A stretch of 64,000 nucleotides of DNA, from NCBI RefSeq assembly GCF_900157365.1, contig NZ_FUEZ01000003.1:186001-250000 (forward strand). The letters are read 5' to 3'. The position numbers were made by a program, and so were the translations under genes. The stretch is from Mycobacterium numidiamassiliense (GTDB lineage Bacteria > Actinomycetota > Actinomycetes > Mycobacteriales > Mycobacteriaceae). A model generated the notes under the pieces. It saw only the letters and a program-made list of their open reading frames with translations. It did no database searches and had not been told where the DNA came from. Positions 33,184 to 46,280 of this stretch are shown here, one piece after another. The stretch's first letter is position 1. The number at the start of each line of letters is the position of its first letter.

Positions 33184-34058
33184 TCGAGCCTCCGATGAGC
33201 GGCGCGGGCGCGGACGCGCCGCGCGAAGTAACGCCCGTCGGCTTCTTCCAGGGCGATCGACTGGCCGAACGCGGCCGACAGGTTCTCGGCGGTCAGCACG
33301 TCGGGCAGCAACCCCGCCGCGACCGCCCGGCCCTCAGCGAGGAGCAGGCAGTGGGTGTAGCCGGGAGGTATCTCCTCGACATGGTGGGTGACCAACACGA
33401 TCGCCGGCGCATCCGGGTCGGCGGCCAGGTCGGTCAGCCGTGCCACCAATTCCTCGCGACCACCCAGGTCCAGGCCGGCGGCGGGCTCGTCGAGCAGCAG
33501 CAGTTCCGGGTCGGTCATCAGCGCACGCGCTATCAGCACCCGCTTGCGCTCACCTTCGGACAGCGTCCCGTAGGTGCGGTCGACGAGGTGCTCGGCGCCC
33601 AGGCTCTCCAGCATGTCGGTCACCCGCTGATAGTCGACGTCCTCGTAGCGCTCCCGCCACCGGCCCAGCACCGCGTACGCCGCCGAGACGACGAGGTCGC
33701 GCACCACTTCGTCACTGGGCACCCGCTGCGCCAACGCCGACGAGCTGAACCCGATCCGCGACCGCAACTCGGACACGTCGATGCGACCCAGCCGCTCGCC
33801 GAGCACAAACGCCACGCCCGACGACGGGTGTTCGACCGCGGCGGCGACCCGCAGCAGCGACGTCTTACCCGCGCCGTTGGGGCCGATGATCACCCATCGT
33901 TCGTCGAGTTCGACGGCCCAGTCCAGCGGTCCGACCAGATTGCGGCCGTCGCGGCGCAGCGACACATTGCGGAAGTCGATCAGCAGATCGGGATCGGCCT
34001 CCGCGTCGTCGTCTACAGGTCCGGGTTCCCAACCAGTTTCGGGGCCGATTTCGGACAC
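33180..34058 (-). CDS. ABC transporter ATP-binding protein
   Basis: Single ABC ATPase (292 aa) equivalent to Rv3041c. Walker [15 protein letters not shown], signature [17 protein letters not shown], Walker [14 protein letters not shown] and switch His in [10 protein letters not shown]. No membrane subunit is encoded nearby, so it may serve another transporter or act on RNA/ribosomes. GTG 34058 is chosen as start because it lies just ahead of the conserved part; the frame remains open to 34181. Confidence 0.9.
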   Translation of the reverse strand: MSEIGPETGWEPGPVDDDAEADPDLLIDFRNVSLRRDGRNLVGPLDWAVELDERWVIIGPNGAGKTSLLRVAAAVEHPSSGVAFVLGERLGRIDVSELRSRIGFSSSALAQRVPSDEVVRDLVVSAAYAVLGRWRERYEDVDYQRVTDMLESLGAEHLVDRTYGTLSEGERKRVLIARALMTDPELLLLDEPAAGLDLGGREELVARLTDLAADPDAPAIVLVTHHVEEIPPGYTHCLLLAEGRAVAAGLLPDVLTAENLSAAFGQSIALEEADGRYFARRVRARAAHRRLE

Positions 34059-34122
34059 GCGATTATCGTGCCGTACCGCGACGCGGCGACAGCCGTCGGG
34101 TCGGTGCGGCCACTGCTCACTC

Positions 34123-37288
<3,166 letters not shown>

Positions 37289-37302
37289 TTAGCGTCTCAG
37301 GC

Positions 37303-38418
37303 GTGCGATCCGGCGGCAGGCGACTCCGATCCAAGCCACCCAACCGGCTCCTGGCGACTGCCGCCGCGCTGGCGGTGGCGTGCAGCGGTTGCGGGTCGCC
37401 GCACCCCAGCCCGCAGGGATCCTCGGGACGATCGCTGATCACGCCCACCACCCAAATCGCCGGTGCCGGGGTGCTGGGCAACGACCGCGTGCCCGACGCG
37501 TCGTGCGCGCACGACGCGGCCGCGGCCGATTCGGGGCCGTCGACCCGCCTAGTCCACAACGCGGCGGGAGTCGCCCCCGAGGTGGTCGCGGTATCCGCCG
37601 AGCCGCAGCGCATCGTGGTGCTCTCCGGTGACCAGCTCGACGGCCTGTGCGCGCTGGGCCTGCAGTCGCGGATCGTGGCCGCCGCGCTGCCCGACGGCGC
37701 CTCGAGTCAGCCCGCGTATCTGGGCGCGGCCGTGCACGGCCTGCCGGGTGCCGGTACCCGCAGCAACCCCGATCTGAAGGCGATCGCGGCGGCCCACCCG
37801 GATCTCATCCTCGGCTCGCAGGGGCTGACGCCCAAGCTGTATCCGCAACTCGCGAAGATCGCCCCGACGGTGTTCACCGGGGCACCGGGCGCGGCGTGGG
37901 AGGACAACCTGCGTGGTCTCGGTGCCGCCACGGCGCGCGGCCCGGCCGTCGACGGGTTGATCAACGGATTCACCCAGCGGGCCACCCAGATCGGCGCAGC
38001 GCACGATGCCGCGCACTTCCAGGCCTCGATCGTCCAGCTCACCGCCACCACCATGCGGATCTTCGGGGCGAACAACTTTCCGGCCAGCGTGCTCGCCGCG
38101 GTCGGCGTGGACCGGCCCGCCGCGCAGCGGTTCACCGACAAGGCATACATCGAGGTCGGCATCACCGACGCCGACCTGGCGAAGGCGCCGGACTTCTCGG
38201 CGGCCGACGCCGACGCCGTCTACGTCTCCTGCACAACCCCGGCCGCTGCGGACCGCGCCGCGACCCTGTTCGACAGCGACCCGTGGCGCAAGCTGTCCGC
38301 CAACCGCGACAACCGGGTTTATGTCGTCAACGACGAGATTTGGCAGACGGGCGAGGGCGTTATCGCGGCCCGCGGCATCGTGGACGACCTGCGCCTGGTC
38401 AACGCGGCAATCAACTGA
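37303..38418 (+). CDS. fecB: Iron-siderophore periplasmic-binding lipoprotein FecB
   Basis: Substrate-binding lipoprotein (371 aa) of the Fe3+-siderophore class, equivalent to Rv3044. Signal peptide with cationic start (VRSGGRRLRSKPPNRLLA) and lipobox-like ACSGC near residue 30. Two TroA-type lobes: PQRIVVLSGDQLDGLCALGL, AAHPDLILGSQGLTPKLYPQ and IAPTVFTGAPGAAWEDNL. The C terminus ends NRVYVVNDEIWQTGEGVIAA. It probably binds carboxymycobactin-type ligands at the outer membrane face. GTG 37303; a longer start at 37243 would only add Pro/Gly-rich sequence ahead of the signal peptide. Confidence 0.92.
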   Translation: MRSGGRRLRSKPPNRLLATAAALAVACSGCGSPHPSPQGSSGRSLITPTTQIAGAGVLGNDRVPDASCAHDAAAADSGPSTRLVHNAAGVAPEVVAVSAEPQRIVVLSGDQLDGLCALGLQSRIVAAALPDGASSQPAYLGAAVHGLPGAGTRSNPDLKAIAAAHPDLILGSQGLTPKLYPQLAKIAPTVFTGAPGAAWEDNLRGLGAATARGPAVDGLINGFTQRATQIGAAHDAAHFQASIVQLTATTMRIFGANNFPASVLAAVGVDRPAAQRFTDKAYIEVGITDADLAKAPDFSAADADAVYVSCTTPAAADRAATLFDSDPWRKLSANRDNRVYVVNDEIWQTGEGVIAARGIVDDLRLVNAAIN

Positions 38419-38546
38419 TCCCCGGGCTGCCCATACGCACACATGGCCATAGGGTGATATGTGAACGTCATCCCACTTAGTGGCCTGGGAACTTTACCCT
38501 AGCTAAGCTTCTATGCGACGCAATTGAAATCGAAGAGGGACCCTTT

Positions 38547-39587
38547 ATGAGCACCGTTTCGGCGTATGCCGCCACTTCGGCAACCGAACCACTGACCAAG
38601 ACCACCATCACCCGTCGCGACCCCGGCCCGCACGACGTGGCGATCGACATCAAGTTCGCCGGGATCTGCCACTCGGACATCCACACCGTCAAGGCGGAGT
38701 GGGGCGTCCCGAACTACCCCGTGGTCCCTGGTCATGAGATCGCCGGCGTGGTCTCCGAAATCGGTTCCGCCGTAACCAAATACAAAGTGGGCGACCACGT
38801 CGGTGTTGGCTGCATGGTGAACTCCTGCGGCCAGTGCAGCAGTTGTAAGGCCGGGCTCGAGCAGTACTGCAAGCCGGGTGCGACCTTCACCTACAACTCC
38901 ATCGACAAGGACGGCACGCCCACGCAGGGTGGCTACAGCCAGGCCGTCGTCGTCGACGAGAACTTCGTCGTGCGCATCCCCGACTCGCTGCCGCTGGACA
39001 AAGCCGCGCCGCTGCTGTGCGCCGGCATCACGCTGTTCTCGCCGCTGCGGCACTGGAAGGCCGGCGAGGACACCCGGCTGGCCATCATCGGCCTGGGCGG
39101 GCTAGGACATGTGGGAGTCAAGCTGGGTGCCGCACTGGGCGCCGAGGTGACCGTGCTGTCGCAGTCGCTGAAGAAAATGGAGGACGGGCTGCGCCTGGGC
39201 GCCAGCCATTACTACGCGACGTCCGACCGGGACACCTTCAAGAAGCTGCGCAACAGCTTCGACCTGATCCTGAACACCGTCTCGGCGAACCTGAACCTCA
39301 ACGACTACCTGAGCCTGCTCGACGTCGACGGCACCCTCGTCGAGCTGGGCATTCCCGAGCACCCCATGCAGGTGGGTGCGTTCCCGCTGGCCCTGTCGCG
39401 GCGCAGCCTGTCCGGGTCCAACATCGGCGGCATCGCCGAGACCCAGGAGATGCTGGACTTCTGCGCCGAGCATGACGTGACCCCCGAAATCGAGGTCATC
39501 GCAGCGGATTACGTCAACGAGGCCTACGAGCGGGTGCTCGCCAGCGACGTGCGCTACCGCTTCGTCATCGACATCTCAACTTTGTGA
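38547..39587 (+). CDS. adhC: NADP-dependent zinc alcohol dehydrogenase
   Basis: Medium-chain alcohol dehydrogenase of the cinnamyl alcohol dehydrogenase group (346 aa), equivalent to Rv3045. Catalytic zinc ligands: Cys in GICHSDIHT, His in VPGHEIAG and Cys in LLCAGITLF. Structural zinc: [15 protein letters not shown]. Cofactor fold [20 protein letters not shown] 38547 with GAGGGA about 7 bp upstream. The 128 bp before it would carry the promoter. Confidence 0.94.
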   Translation: MSTVSAYAATSATEPLTKTTITRRDPGPHDVAIDIKFAGICHSDIHTVKAEWGVPNYPVVPGHEIAGVVSEIGSAVTKYKVGDHVGVGCMVNSCGQCSSCKAGLEQYCKPGATFTYNSIDKDGTPTQGGYSQAVVVDENFVVRIPDSLPLDKAAPLLCAGITLFSPLRHWKAGEDTRLAIIGLGGLGHVGVKLGAALGAEVTVLSQSLKKMEDGLRLGASHYYATSDRDTFKKLRNSFDLILNTVSANLNLNDYLSLLDVDGTLVELGIPEHPMQVGAFPLALSRRSLSGSNIGGIAETQEMLDFCAEHDVTPEIEVIAADYVNEAYERVLASDVRYRFVIDISTL

Positions 39588-39992
39588 GACGCCCTCCGCC
39601 ACGTCGTGCCGGCAGGCGATGTCTTCGGCTGCCGCGGCGTGCTCGTCATCGGGCGCAACCGCGCTGACACTGATCCCGGCCAGCGGCCAGCCGGCGGCGG
39701 CCAGCGTCGACGCCACCCGGATGATGTTGTCCCGGCCGGCGTCGTAATGGGTGACCTTGGAGATGAATTCGGAGATCTCGCCCTTGTTGATCGGGTCGTC
39801 CGGATTTGGATGCGACTTCTTGAGGTTGGCCACCACCTCGTGAAGCTGCTCGGTCGTTAGAGGTGTGCTTGACAGCAAAGCGAAGAGCGGCACCTGGTCC
39901 GACCCCGGAACGCCTTGCGGATACCCGACATCGAGCCAGCGGATCACCGAACGGAGAAATTTCGCGTGCTTATGAGAGTCATGTTCCGACAC
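39576..39992 (-). CDS. DUF3349 protein
   Basis: A 138-aa protein equivalent to Rv3046c. The DUF3349 core is [42 protein letters not shown] (residues 11-53) followed by [12 protein letters not shown] and [14 protein letters not shown]. Function unknown. GTG 39992; a longer start at 40049 would add Cys- and Pro-rich sequence that does not look conserved. Its end overlaps adhC by 12 bp. Divergent from a paralogue at 40193. Confidence 0.85.
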   Translation of the reverse strand: MSEHDSHKHAKFLRSVIRWLDVGYPQGVPGSDQVPLFALLSSTPLTTEQLHEVVANLKKSHPNPDDPINKGEISEFISKVTHYDAGRDNIIRVASTLAAAGWPLAGISVSAVAPDDEHAAAAEDIACRHDVAEGVSQS

Positions 39993-40192
39993 CCCATCAG
40001 TGTCATGGCACAGGCACCGCCCTGGCTTCGGACCATAGCCACTATTCATATGCCGTTCATGACCCGAACATCTGCCGCTTGAAATCCCTGGCCTTACCCG
40101 CGTCGATGCGGCTCAGAACGGATCCCCACGGCCGCGCGAGCGTTGCTAGATTGAGCATGCTTCGTCGGCCGCACTGATTGAGGGGTGTCAGA

Positions 40193-40489
40193 ATGAGTCT
40201 GAACGACGTCGTGTCCAAGATCCTGGGATTTATCCGGGCAGGCTATCCGCTGGGAGTGCCGCCGACCGACTGCTACCCGCTGCTGGCGTTGCTCCATCAC
40301 CGGTTGACCAACGATGAAGTCAAGGCGGTTGCCACACAATTAGCGGCCAGCGGAGACCTGCACATTGACGGCGACGACATCAGCGCTGCCATCACGCGCC
40401 TCACCACCGAAGCGCCCTCCGCAGAAGATCTGAATCGGGTGCGGAAACGGCTGGAGTCGATCGGCTGGACCGTCGACGCGGCGCACTAA
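40193..40489 (+). CDS. DUF3349 protein (second copy)
   Basis: A 98-aa paralogue of the divergent gene: ILGFIRAGYPLGVPPTDCYPLLALL matches the DUF3349 core, followed by HIDGDDISAAITRLT and a terminal RLESIGWTVDA. ATG 40193 with GAGGGG about 8 bp upstream. The two copies share a 200-bp intergenic region. Confidence 0.85.
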   Translation: MSLNDVVSKILGFIRAGYPLGVPPTDCYPLLALLHHRLTNDEVKAVATQLAASGDLHIDGDDISAAITRLTTEAPSAEDLNRVRKRLESIGWTVDAAH

Positions 40490-40920
40490 TCTCGGCACGA
40501 ATTTCGGCGCCGACCAGGCGCCGCCCAGTCGCGGTGCTGCTCGCAGCTACGGCAAAGCTGGTACGCCACGACGGAATCTTCGTTTCGTGATCATTTTCGT
40601 GGACAAGATGCGCTGCGGCACAAACTGTTTAGTTCGGCTGGTAGGCCGGGCCGGGGACGCCCCTCAGCTAGCCCCCGGCCCGGTTCCGTGCTTGTACCCC
40701 GGAAGAACCCGGGAATAACGGAATTCGAAGTGCGGGGTAATTCACATCAGCGTCGACGCGGAGGCAGTCAGCTCTCGCCGGTTCGGCAAGATTTGCGAAA
40801 TATGTTGCAGCGCACCGACTTTAATCGAACCGTTGGCTCGCGCAGCAGACGCCTTGGAACCGCGCTGTTGCGCATCTGTCAAATAGTGTGGAGGCCATGG
40901 ATTTTGGCTTGCTGATGAGT
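40490..40920. other. Intergenic region without a recognisable gene
   Basis: 431 bp between the second DUF3349 gene and the next gene. It contains the long hairpin at 40646-40683. A 75-codon open frame at 40688-40915 has no ribosome-binding site and an Arg-rich, unconserved look, so it is not called. Confidence 0.5.
40646..40683. terminator. GC-rich hairpin, probable terminator
   Basis: Perfect 11-bp inverted repeat CCGGGCCGGGG / CCCCGGCCCGG with a 16-nt loop, 157 bp after the DUF3349 stop. No U run follows, so it may be a Rho-assisted or structural element rather than a simple terminator. Confidence 0.5.
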
Positions 40921-41409
40921 TCAGCTGCTTTCCTCGCGTAGTGCCTGCATCGCCAAGTTGTTGAGTAACTGCCGGCCAATATCTGTGCGCAACTGGGGCA
41001 GCATCGCGGAGACGACACCGGCGGCGGTGAGCGCAAGGCGGACGAGACCGTCGGGCGCCGTGGCAGCGTCGCGGAGAACCTCATACTCGGCGCTGGGATC
41101 TTCGGCATGCTGTGCCATCGCCATCCGCGCCACCAGCCGGTTGTCCAGATCGAGGTCGAACTCGTCGGCGGCAGACGCCTGGGCCAGGGTTTCGCCGATC
41201 TCCGCGACTTCGTCCGGTTCGCACAGCTGTGCCACCAGTTGCCAGAGGATCGACACGGTGGCGCGGATCAGTTGCGGAAGCCGGTCGGCCGGGATGACTT
41301 CGTCGTCGACGATGACGCGCATGCCTGCTTCGTCGCCGCGCTCGCCGTGCTGAATCAGCGCCAATGCGCGACGGAAGTCTGCGGCGCCCACGCGCTCGTC
41401 ATTGCTCAT
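40921..41409 (-). CDS. Hypothetical protein, all-helical
   Basis: A 162-aa acidic, helix-rich protein with no motif that I recognise. It begins MSNDERVGAADFRRALALIQ; the middle (LPQLIRATVSILWQLVAQL) is amphipathic, and the second half is LRDAATAPDGLVRLALTAAG. ATG 41409 is the likely start. It stands alone between two longer intergenic regions. No function can be given. Confidence 0.6.
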   Translation of the reverse strand: MSNDERVGAADFRRALALIQHGERGDEAGMRVIVDDEVIPADRLPQLIRATVSILWQLVAQLCEPDEVAEIGETLAQASAADEFDLDLDNRLVARMAMAQHAEDPSAEYEVLRDAATAPDGLVRLALTAAGVVSAMLPQLRTDIGRQLLNNLAMQALREESS

Positions 41410-41623
41410 CCCACACCCGGCACTTTCCCTGGATCTGCATACCCGCATCCTGCCCGGCGCTGGGTTTCAAGCGAAGTGCGCTTCCGACGACAATGCCTGG
41501 ACAGCCTCAACTAGCCTGCAGTAAAACAGATTTCGCAGGAACGGCTACCCGAGGAGACAACCGCGACGTTGAGAAGTCCACGTCGAATCGCCACAACCGG
41601 CGTCTACCGTAGTCGTCGGGCCG

Positions 41624-41845
41624 TCACTTAAGGGGCGGCCCTTTCCAGTGCTCAGCGGCTTCCTTCGCATCGTCGGCCGTCGAGTAAGACTCGTTTACGA
41701 CATGCGTATGCACGCCGTCATCCCCGACCTCCCGAATCACCAGAAGCCACGGCTGGTCTCGACTTCCCGTTGAGCCGGGGTCGTAGAAGACCTGGAATTC
41801 ATGCCTGTCGCCGACCGCGCGGTTCTGCTCGTTCCACTGCAGCAT
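41624..41845 (-). CDS. Small hypothetical protein
   Basis: A 73-aa soluble protein with alternating aromatic strands (HEFQVFYDPGSTGSRDQPWL; LLVIREVGDDGVHTHVV) and a C-terminal helix STADDAKEAAEHWKG. Not recognised. It starts 21 bp after the nrdF stop on the same strand and is probably co-transcribed with nrdF. Confidence 0.6.
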   Translation of the reverse strand: MLQWNEQNRAVGDRHEFQVFYDPGSTGSRDQPWLLVIREVGDDGVHTHVVNESYSTADDAKEAAEHWKGPPLK

Positions 41846-41866
41846 GGCTACCTATCATGCCGACTT

Positions 41867-42892
<1,026 letters not shown>

Positions 42893-42960
42893 CTACCCCT
42901 GGGGTCCGACATGCCGCGGCAACACAAGTACTTGTGTTTGCGTGTCGTCACCGTCCGGCG

Positions 42961-43569
42961 TCAATCCAGGCCGGCGTGGCGCAGCGTCGCGGTGAGGCCG
43001 TCCTCCAGCGCGCTCAGCGCGATGTCGGTGAGACGGCTCAGTTCGTCGATGTCTTCTCCGCCTTTGCCCATCCAGGTTTCCAGCGAGACGAATACCGCGG
43101 TGGCCAAGCTGTGTGCCGCGATGTCGGCGATCATGGCACCATCGTCATCGTCGGTCGGCTTGGACCTTTCATGGATGAAGCGCTGGATTTCGTCGGCCAC
43201 CTGATCGCGCATCCGCCGAATGTGGCTGGTGATGATGCCCTGGTCGAGATCGCGCGACCGGATGGTCGCCGCTTCGCGAACCATCGCAAAGTCAAAAGGG
43301 AAGGCGTCCACGGCTTTTCGCACCGACGCCGTGATGGATTCGCCGTGCGGACGTAGCGCCAGCGCGCGCGCGAACCACTCGAAGCCGATGTCGTAATCCG
43401 CGAAGATCACCGCGTGCTTGGACGGGAAGTGCCGGTAGAACGTTCGCTCGGTGACGCCGACGTCGGCGGCGATGTCGGCGACGCTGGTTTGGTGCACGCC
43501 GTCGGCGACAAACCGCTTCATCGCCGCGTGCTGCAGCGCCTGACGTGTGCGCTGGCTTCGAGTTTCCAC
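42961..43569 (-). CDS. TetR-family regulator
   Basis: TetR repressor (202 aa). HTH at residues 10-55: ALQHAAMKRFVADGVHQTSV, then DIAADVGVTERTFYRHFPSK. The C-terminal domain is of the MftR/TetR_C type (IRRMRDQVADEIQRFIHER). GTG 43569 is a choice among several close GTG/TTG codons. Divergent from the FAD oxidoreductase at 43664, with two TGTCA-N4-TGACR palindromes in the shared 94 bp, so it probably represses that gene and itself. Confidence 0.88.
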   Translation of the reverse strand: METRSQRTRQALQHAAMKRFVADGVHQTSVADIAADVGVTERTFYRHFPSKHAVIFADYDIGFEWFARALALRPHGESITASVRKAVDAFPFDFAMVREAATIRSRDLDQGIITSHIRRMRDQVADEIQRFIHERSKPTDDDDGAMIADIAAHSLATAVFVSLETWMGKGGEDIDELSRLTDIALSALEDGLTATLRHAGLD

Positions 43570-43588
43570 CAGGACAGCACACACCAAA

Positions 43589-43622
43589 TGTCATCATTGA
43601 CGCAAATATGTCAGATATGACA
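43589..43622. promoter_or_regulatory. Paired TetR operator candidates (TGTCA-N4-TGACR)
   Basis: TGTCATCATTGACG at 43589-43602 and TGTCAGATATGACA at 43609-43622, starts exactly 20 bp apart. Both lie between the divergent TetR and oxidoreductase genes. Confidence 0.65.
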
Positions 43623-43663
43623 TCGTGCCTTCAGTCGGGAGATCACTACCTTCAGGAGTCGCC

Positions 43664-45241
43664 ATGGCGGACTACGACGCAATTGTCATCGGAGCAGGTC
43701 ACAACGGTCTGGTCGCCGCGAATGTCCTGGCCAAGGGCGGGGCGAAAGTGCTCGTGTTGGAGCGCGCGCACTTCCTCGGGGGCATGGCCGCGACCCGGGA
43801 ACTCTTCGACGGATACAAGCACAGCGTCGGCGCCTGGGCGGTGCTGATCTGGCGCCAGGAGATGACCGAGCGCCTGGAGCTCACCAAGTGGGGCTTCGAA
43901 CTGATGAATCAGTGGACGTCGACCTGCACCTTCGGCGACGCCGAAGACACCCCGTTCGTGATGTACAACGACCTCGAGCGCATGGGGCGTCATTTGCTCG
44001 AGGACCACGGACCCGACGTCGCCGCCGGCCTCGGCGGCCTCTTCGCCCACATCGGGCGCTTCGCGCCATATTTCGTCGACTCCGCGTTCGGCCCACCGCT
44101 GGACATCATCGAGGTCATCGCCTCCCAGCCCACGCCCGAGGCCCGGCACGACTTCGCTCAGATGTGGTACGGCAGCACGATGGACACGGTGCGCCGTTTC
44201 CTGGCGCCCGACCAGGGCCGCTGCATTCAGGGCTCGTTGGCCGCGATGTCCATCGACGCCTTCGACGGCGGCCCGTGGACACCGGGCTCGAACGCATCGA
44301 CGCTCTATCACTACCTGATCGGCGGCGGCAACGTCGAATACATCATGCCGCGCGGTGGCATTGGCTCACTGAGCACCGCGCTGTGCCGGCGCGCCGAATC
44401 GCTGGGCGCCGAGGTCCAGATGAAGCAGCACGTCAAGCAGATCCTGGTCACCGACGGGCGCGCCACCGGTGTCGAATTACGGGATGGCACAACGATTTCC
44501 GCCGACGCCGTACTGTCGTCCCTCGACCCTTTCACCACTTTCGTGAATCTGGCCGGCGCGCAGAACTTTCCGCCCGACTACATCCGCAAGATCAAGGAGA
44601 TCAACTTCAACCTGGGATACATCCAGGCGCACTTGACCATTGACCAAGCGCCGCAATGGATCGAACGGCTACAGCCGTACATGCAGGACAACGGCCAATG
44701 GTGTCCCACCGTCGCGTACGCGCCGTCGGCGGAGTACATCAGCGACGCCTGGGAGCAATACCGCAAGGGTCAGCTGCCCGACGCTCCACCCACCTATTTG
44801 TACATCCCCAGCATGGTCGACTCGTCGCTGGCACCCGAAGGCAAGCACAGCGCAACAATTTTCACGCCGTACTTCCCCACCGGACTCGACGCCGACGAAA
44901 ACCGAAGCTGGAAGGAGCAATACGCCGACACCTGTGTGCGCATCTTCGACACGTTCGCGCCCGGGTTCGCCGACTCCGTCACCAACCGTGTGGTCTTCTC
45001 CAACCGCTACTTCGGCAGCACCTTCAGCGCGCACGCGGGCGACTACTCGCACGGCCTGTTGCAACCCAACCAGCTGTGGACCGGCCGCGTCGTGGAGGGC
45101 GCCGACAAGTTCGCCACGCCGGTCGACGGGCTCTACCTCTGCGGCCAGTGCACCCACCCCGGGCCCGGAGTGACCGGCATCCCCGGGTGGAACGGCGCCG
45201 AAGCCGCCCTCAAACACCTCAACGCACGCGTGCAGGCATAA
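43664..45241 (+). CDS. FAD-dependent oxidoreductase, phytoene-dehydrogenase-like (PYROXD2 type)
   Basis: A 525-aa flavoprotein related to CrtI but of the PYROXD2-like branch. Dinucleotide motif AIVIGAGHNGLVAANVLA, then VLERAHFLGGMAATREL; MPRGGIGSLSTALCRRAESLG; C-terminal YLCGQCTHPGPGVTGIPGWNGAEAA. The second half is unlike carotenoid desaturases, so a pigment role is doubtful. ATG 43664 with CAGGAG 6 bp upstream. Divergent from a TetR gene that probably controls it. Not part of the M. tuberculosis backbone at this place. Confidence 0.85.
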   Translation: MADYDAIVIGAGHNGLVAANVLAKGGAKVLVLERAHFLGGMAATRELFDGYKHSVGAWAVLIWRQEMTERLELTKWGFELMNQWTSTCTFGDAEDTPFVMYNDLERMGRHLLEDHGPDVAAGLGGLFAHIGRFAPYFVDSAFGPPLDIIEVIASQPTPEARHDFAQMWYGSTMDTVRRFLAPDQGRCIQGSLAAMSIDAFDGGPWTPGSNASTLYHYLIGGGNVEYIMPRGGIGSLSTALCRRAESLGAEVQMKQHVKQILVTDGRATGVELRDGTTISADAVLSSLDPFTTFVNLAGAQNFPPDYIRKIKEINFNLGYIQAHLTIDQAPQWIERLQPYMQDNGQWCPTVAYAPSAEYISDAWEQYRKGQLPDAPPTYLYIPSMVDSSLAPEGKHSATIFTPYFPTGLDADENRSWKEQYADTCVRIFDTFAPGFADSVTNRVVFSNRYFGSTFSAHAGDYSHGLLQPNQLWTGRVVEGADKFATPVDGLYLCGQCTHPGPGVTGIPGWNGAEAALKHLNARVQA

Positions 45242-45278
45242 GCACGGGGGCAACGCCTACTTGCAAGGCACGCCGTTT

Positions 45279-45298
45279 CATGTACCATTTGGTACATG
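45279..45298. promoter_or_regulatory. Palindromic operator overlapping the SRPBCC start codon
   Basis: CATGTACC-ATTT-GGTACATG: 8-bp arms, the right arm containing the ATG at 45296. A repressor bound here would block both transcription and access to the start. The TetR encoded downstream (45726) is the likely ligand. Confidence 0.65.
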
Positions 45299-45742
45299 TT
45301 TACGGAAGACAGCATCGAGATCGAGGCGCCGCCGCAGCTGGTATGGGATGTCTTCAGCGATGTCGAGCACTGGCCCGAGTGGACCGACTCGGTGACGTCG
45401 CTGGCCGGGCAGGACGGCTCCGCCCTGGCCGTCGGCAGGCGGTTCGCGATCAAACAGCCCGGCATGCAGAAGCTGGTCTGGCAGGTCACCGAGATCGAGC
45501 CGGGTACGTCCTGGACCTGGGTGCAACGATCCCCCGGCGTGAACGTCGTCGCCCGCCACTTCGTGACCGCCCGACCCGGCGGCGGCACGTTGGTGCGCCA
45601 GGAACTCGACCAGCGCGGCTTCCTCGGCGCACCGGTCGGGTGGCTGATGGTCAAGAAGACCAGGCGCTTCCTCGCGATGGAGGCCAAGGGCCTCAAGGGC
45701 CGTTCTGAGGAGCTCAGCCGCGCCAATGGCCCGCACGCCTGA
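45296..45742 (+). CDS. SRPBCC family protein
   Basis: A 148-aa helix-grip protein. Typical opening SIEIEAPPQLVWDVFSDVEHWPEWTDSV, central strands WQVTEIEPGTSWTWVQRSPG, and the long C-terminal helix MVKKTRRFLAMEAKGLKGRSEE. Such proteins bind lipids or polyketides; the ligand is unknown. The ATG lies inside a palindrome, so any 5' leader must be very short. Overlaps the TetR gene by 17 bp. Confidence 0.85.
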   Translation: MFTEDSIEIEAPPQLVWDVFSDVEHWPEWTDSVTSLAGQDGSALAVGRRFAIKQPGMQKLVWQVTEIEPGTSWTWVQRSPGVNVVARHFVTARPGGGTLVRQELDQRGFLGAPVGWLMVKKTRRFLAMEAKGLKGRSEELSRANGPHA

Positions 45743-46280
45743 CCTGGCGCGGCGCCGCGAACTGCTCGAGGCGCTCTTCGACGAGTTCGCCGCGGGCGGC
45801 ATCGGCGACCGCTCCCTGCGTGACGTCGCCGCCGCGGCCGGCACCAGCCACCGGATGTTGTTGCACCACTTCGGTTCTCGAGACGACCTACTGATCGCGG
45901 TCGTCGAGGAGGCCGAACGCCGCCAGATGGCCCTCGTCGGTGGCTTACCGACCGATCCCGCCGAAGGCTTCGCCGCCATGTGGGCCGACCTGCGTCGCCC
46001 CGAACTGCGCCAGCTGGAACGCCTGTTCTTCGAGTGCTACTCGCGCGCGGCACAAGGCGAAAAGCCCTTCACGCAAATGGTTCCCGGCGCCGTCGACGGC
46101 TGGCTGCACCAGGTCGAGGCAGCTGCGGCCGGCGTCCCCTACGACGGCGCGATGGCGCGGCTCGGGCTGGCCGTCACCCGTGGCCTGCTGTTGGATCTCG
46201 TCGCGACCGACGACGAGGCCGGGGTGGACGCGGCCGCGCGGGCCTTCGTCGAGCTGCTCAGGGCGGCGTCGGGCGAGTAG
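45726..46280 (+). CDS. TetR-family regulator
   Basis: TetR-type regulator (184 aa). HTH segment RRRELLEALFDEFAAGGIG then LRDVAAAAGTSHRMLLHHFGSRDDLLIAVVEE. Ligand domain ends LLDLVATDDEAGVDAAARAFVELL. Second gene of a two-gene operon with the SRPBCC protein, whose start-overlapping palindrome is its probable operator. Its stop abuts the stop of the next, convergent TetR gene. Confidence 0.87.
   Translation: MARTPDLARRRELLEALFDEFAAGGIGDRSLRDVAAAAGTSHRMLLHHFGSRDDLLIAVVEEAERRQMALVGGLPTDPAEGFAAMWADLRRPELRQLERLFFECYSRAAQGEKPFTQMVPGAVDGWLHQVEAAAAGVPYDGAMARLGLAVTRGLLLDLVATDDEAGVDAAARAFVELLRAASGE

Noticed and set aside
40500-40700. tRNA-like or other structured RNA at the GC-rich hairpin
   Set aside because: Only a simple 11-bp stem can be formed; no cloverleaf or T-loop sequence is present.
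40688-40915. 75-codon frame in the gap after the DUF3349 gene
   Set aside because: No ribosome-binding site, Arg-rich and motif-free; considered non-coding.
43664-45241. Second carotenoid desaturase
   Set aside because: The N-terminal FAD site is CrtI-like but the C terminus matches the PYROXD2-like branch, and no carotenoid gene or shared operator is nearby.
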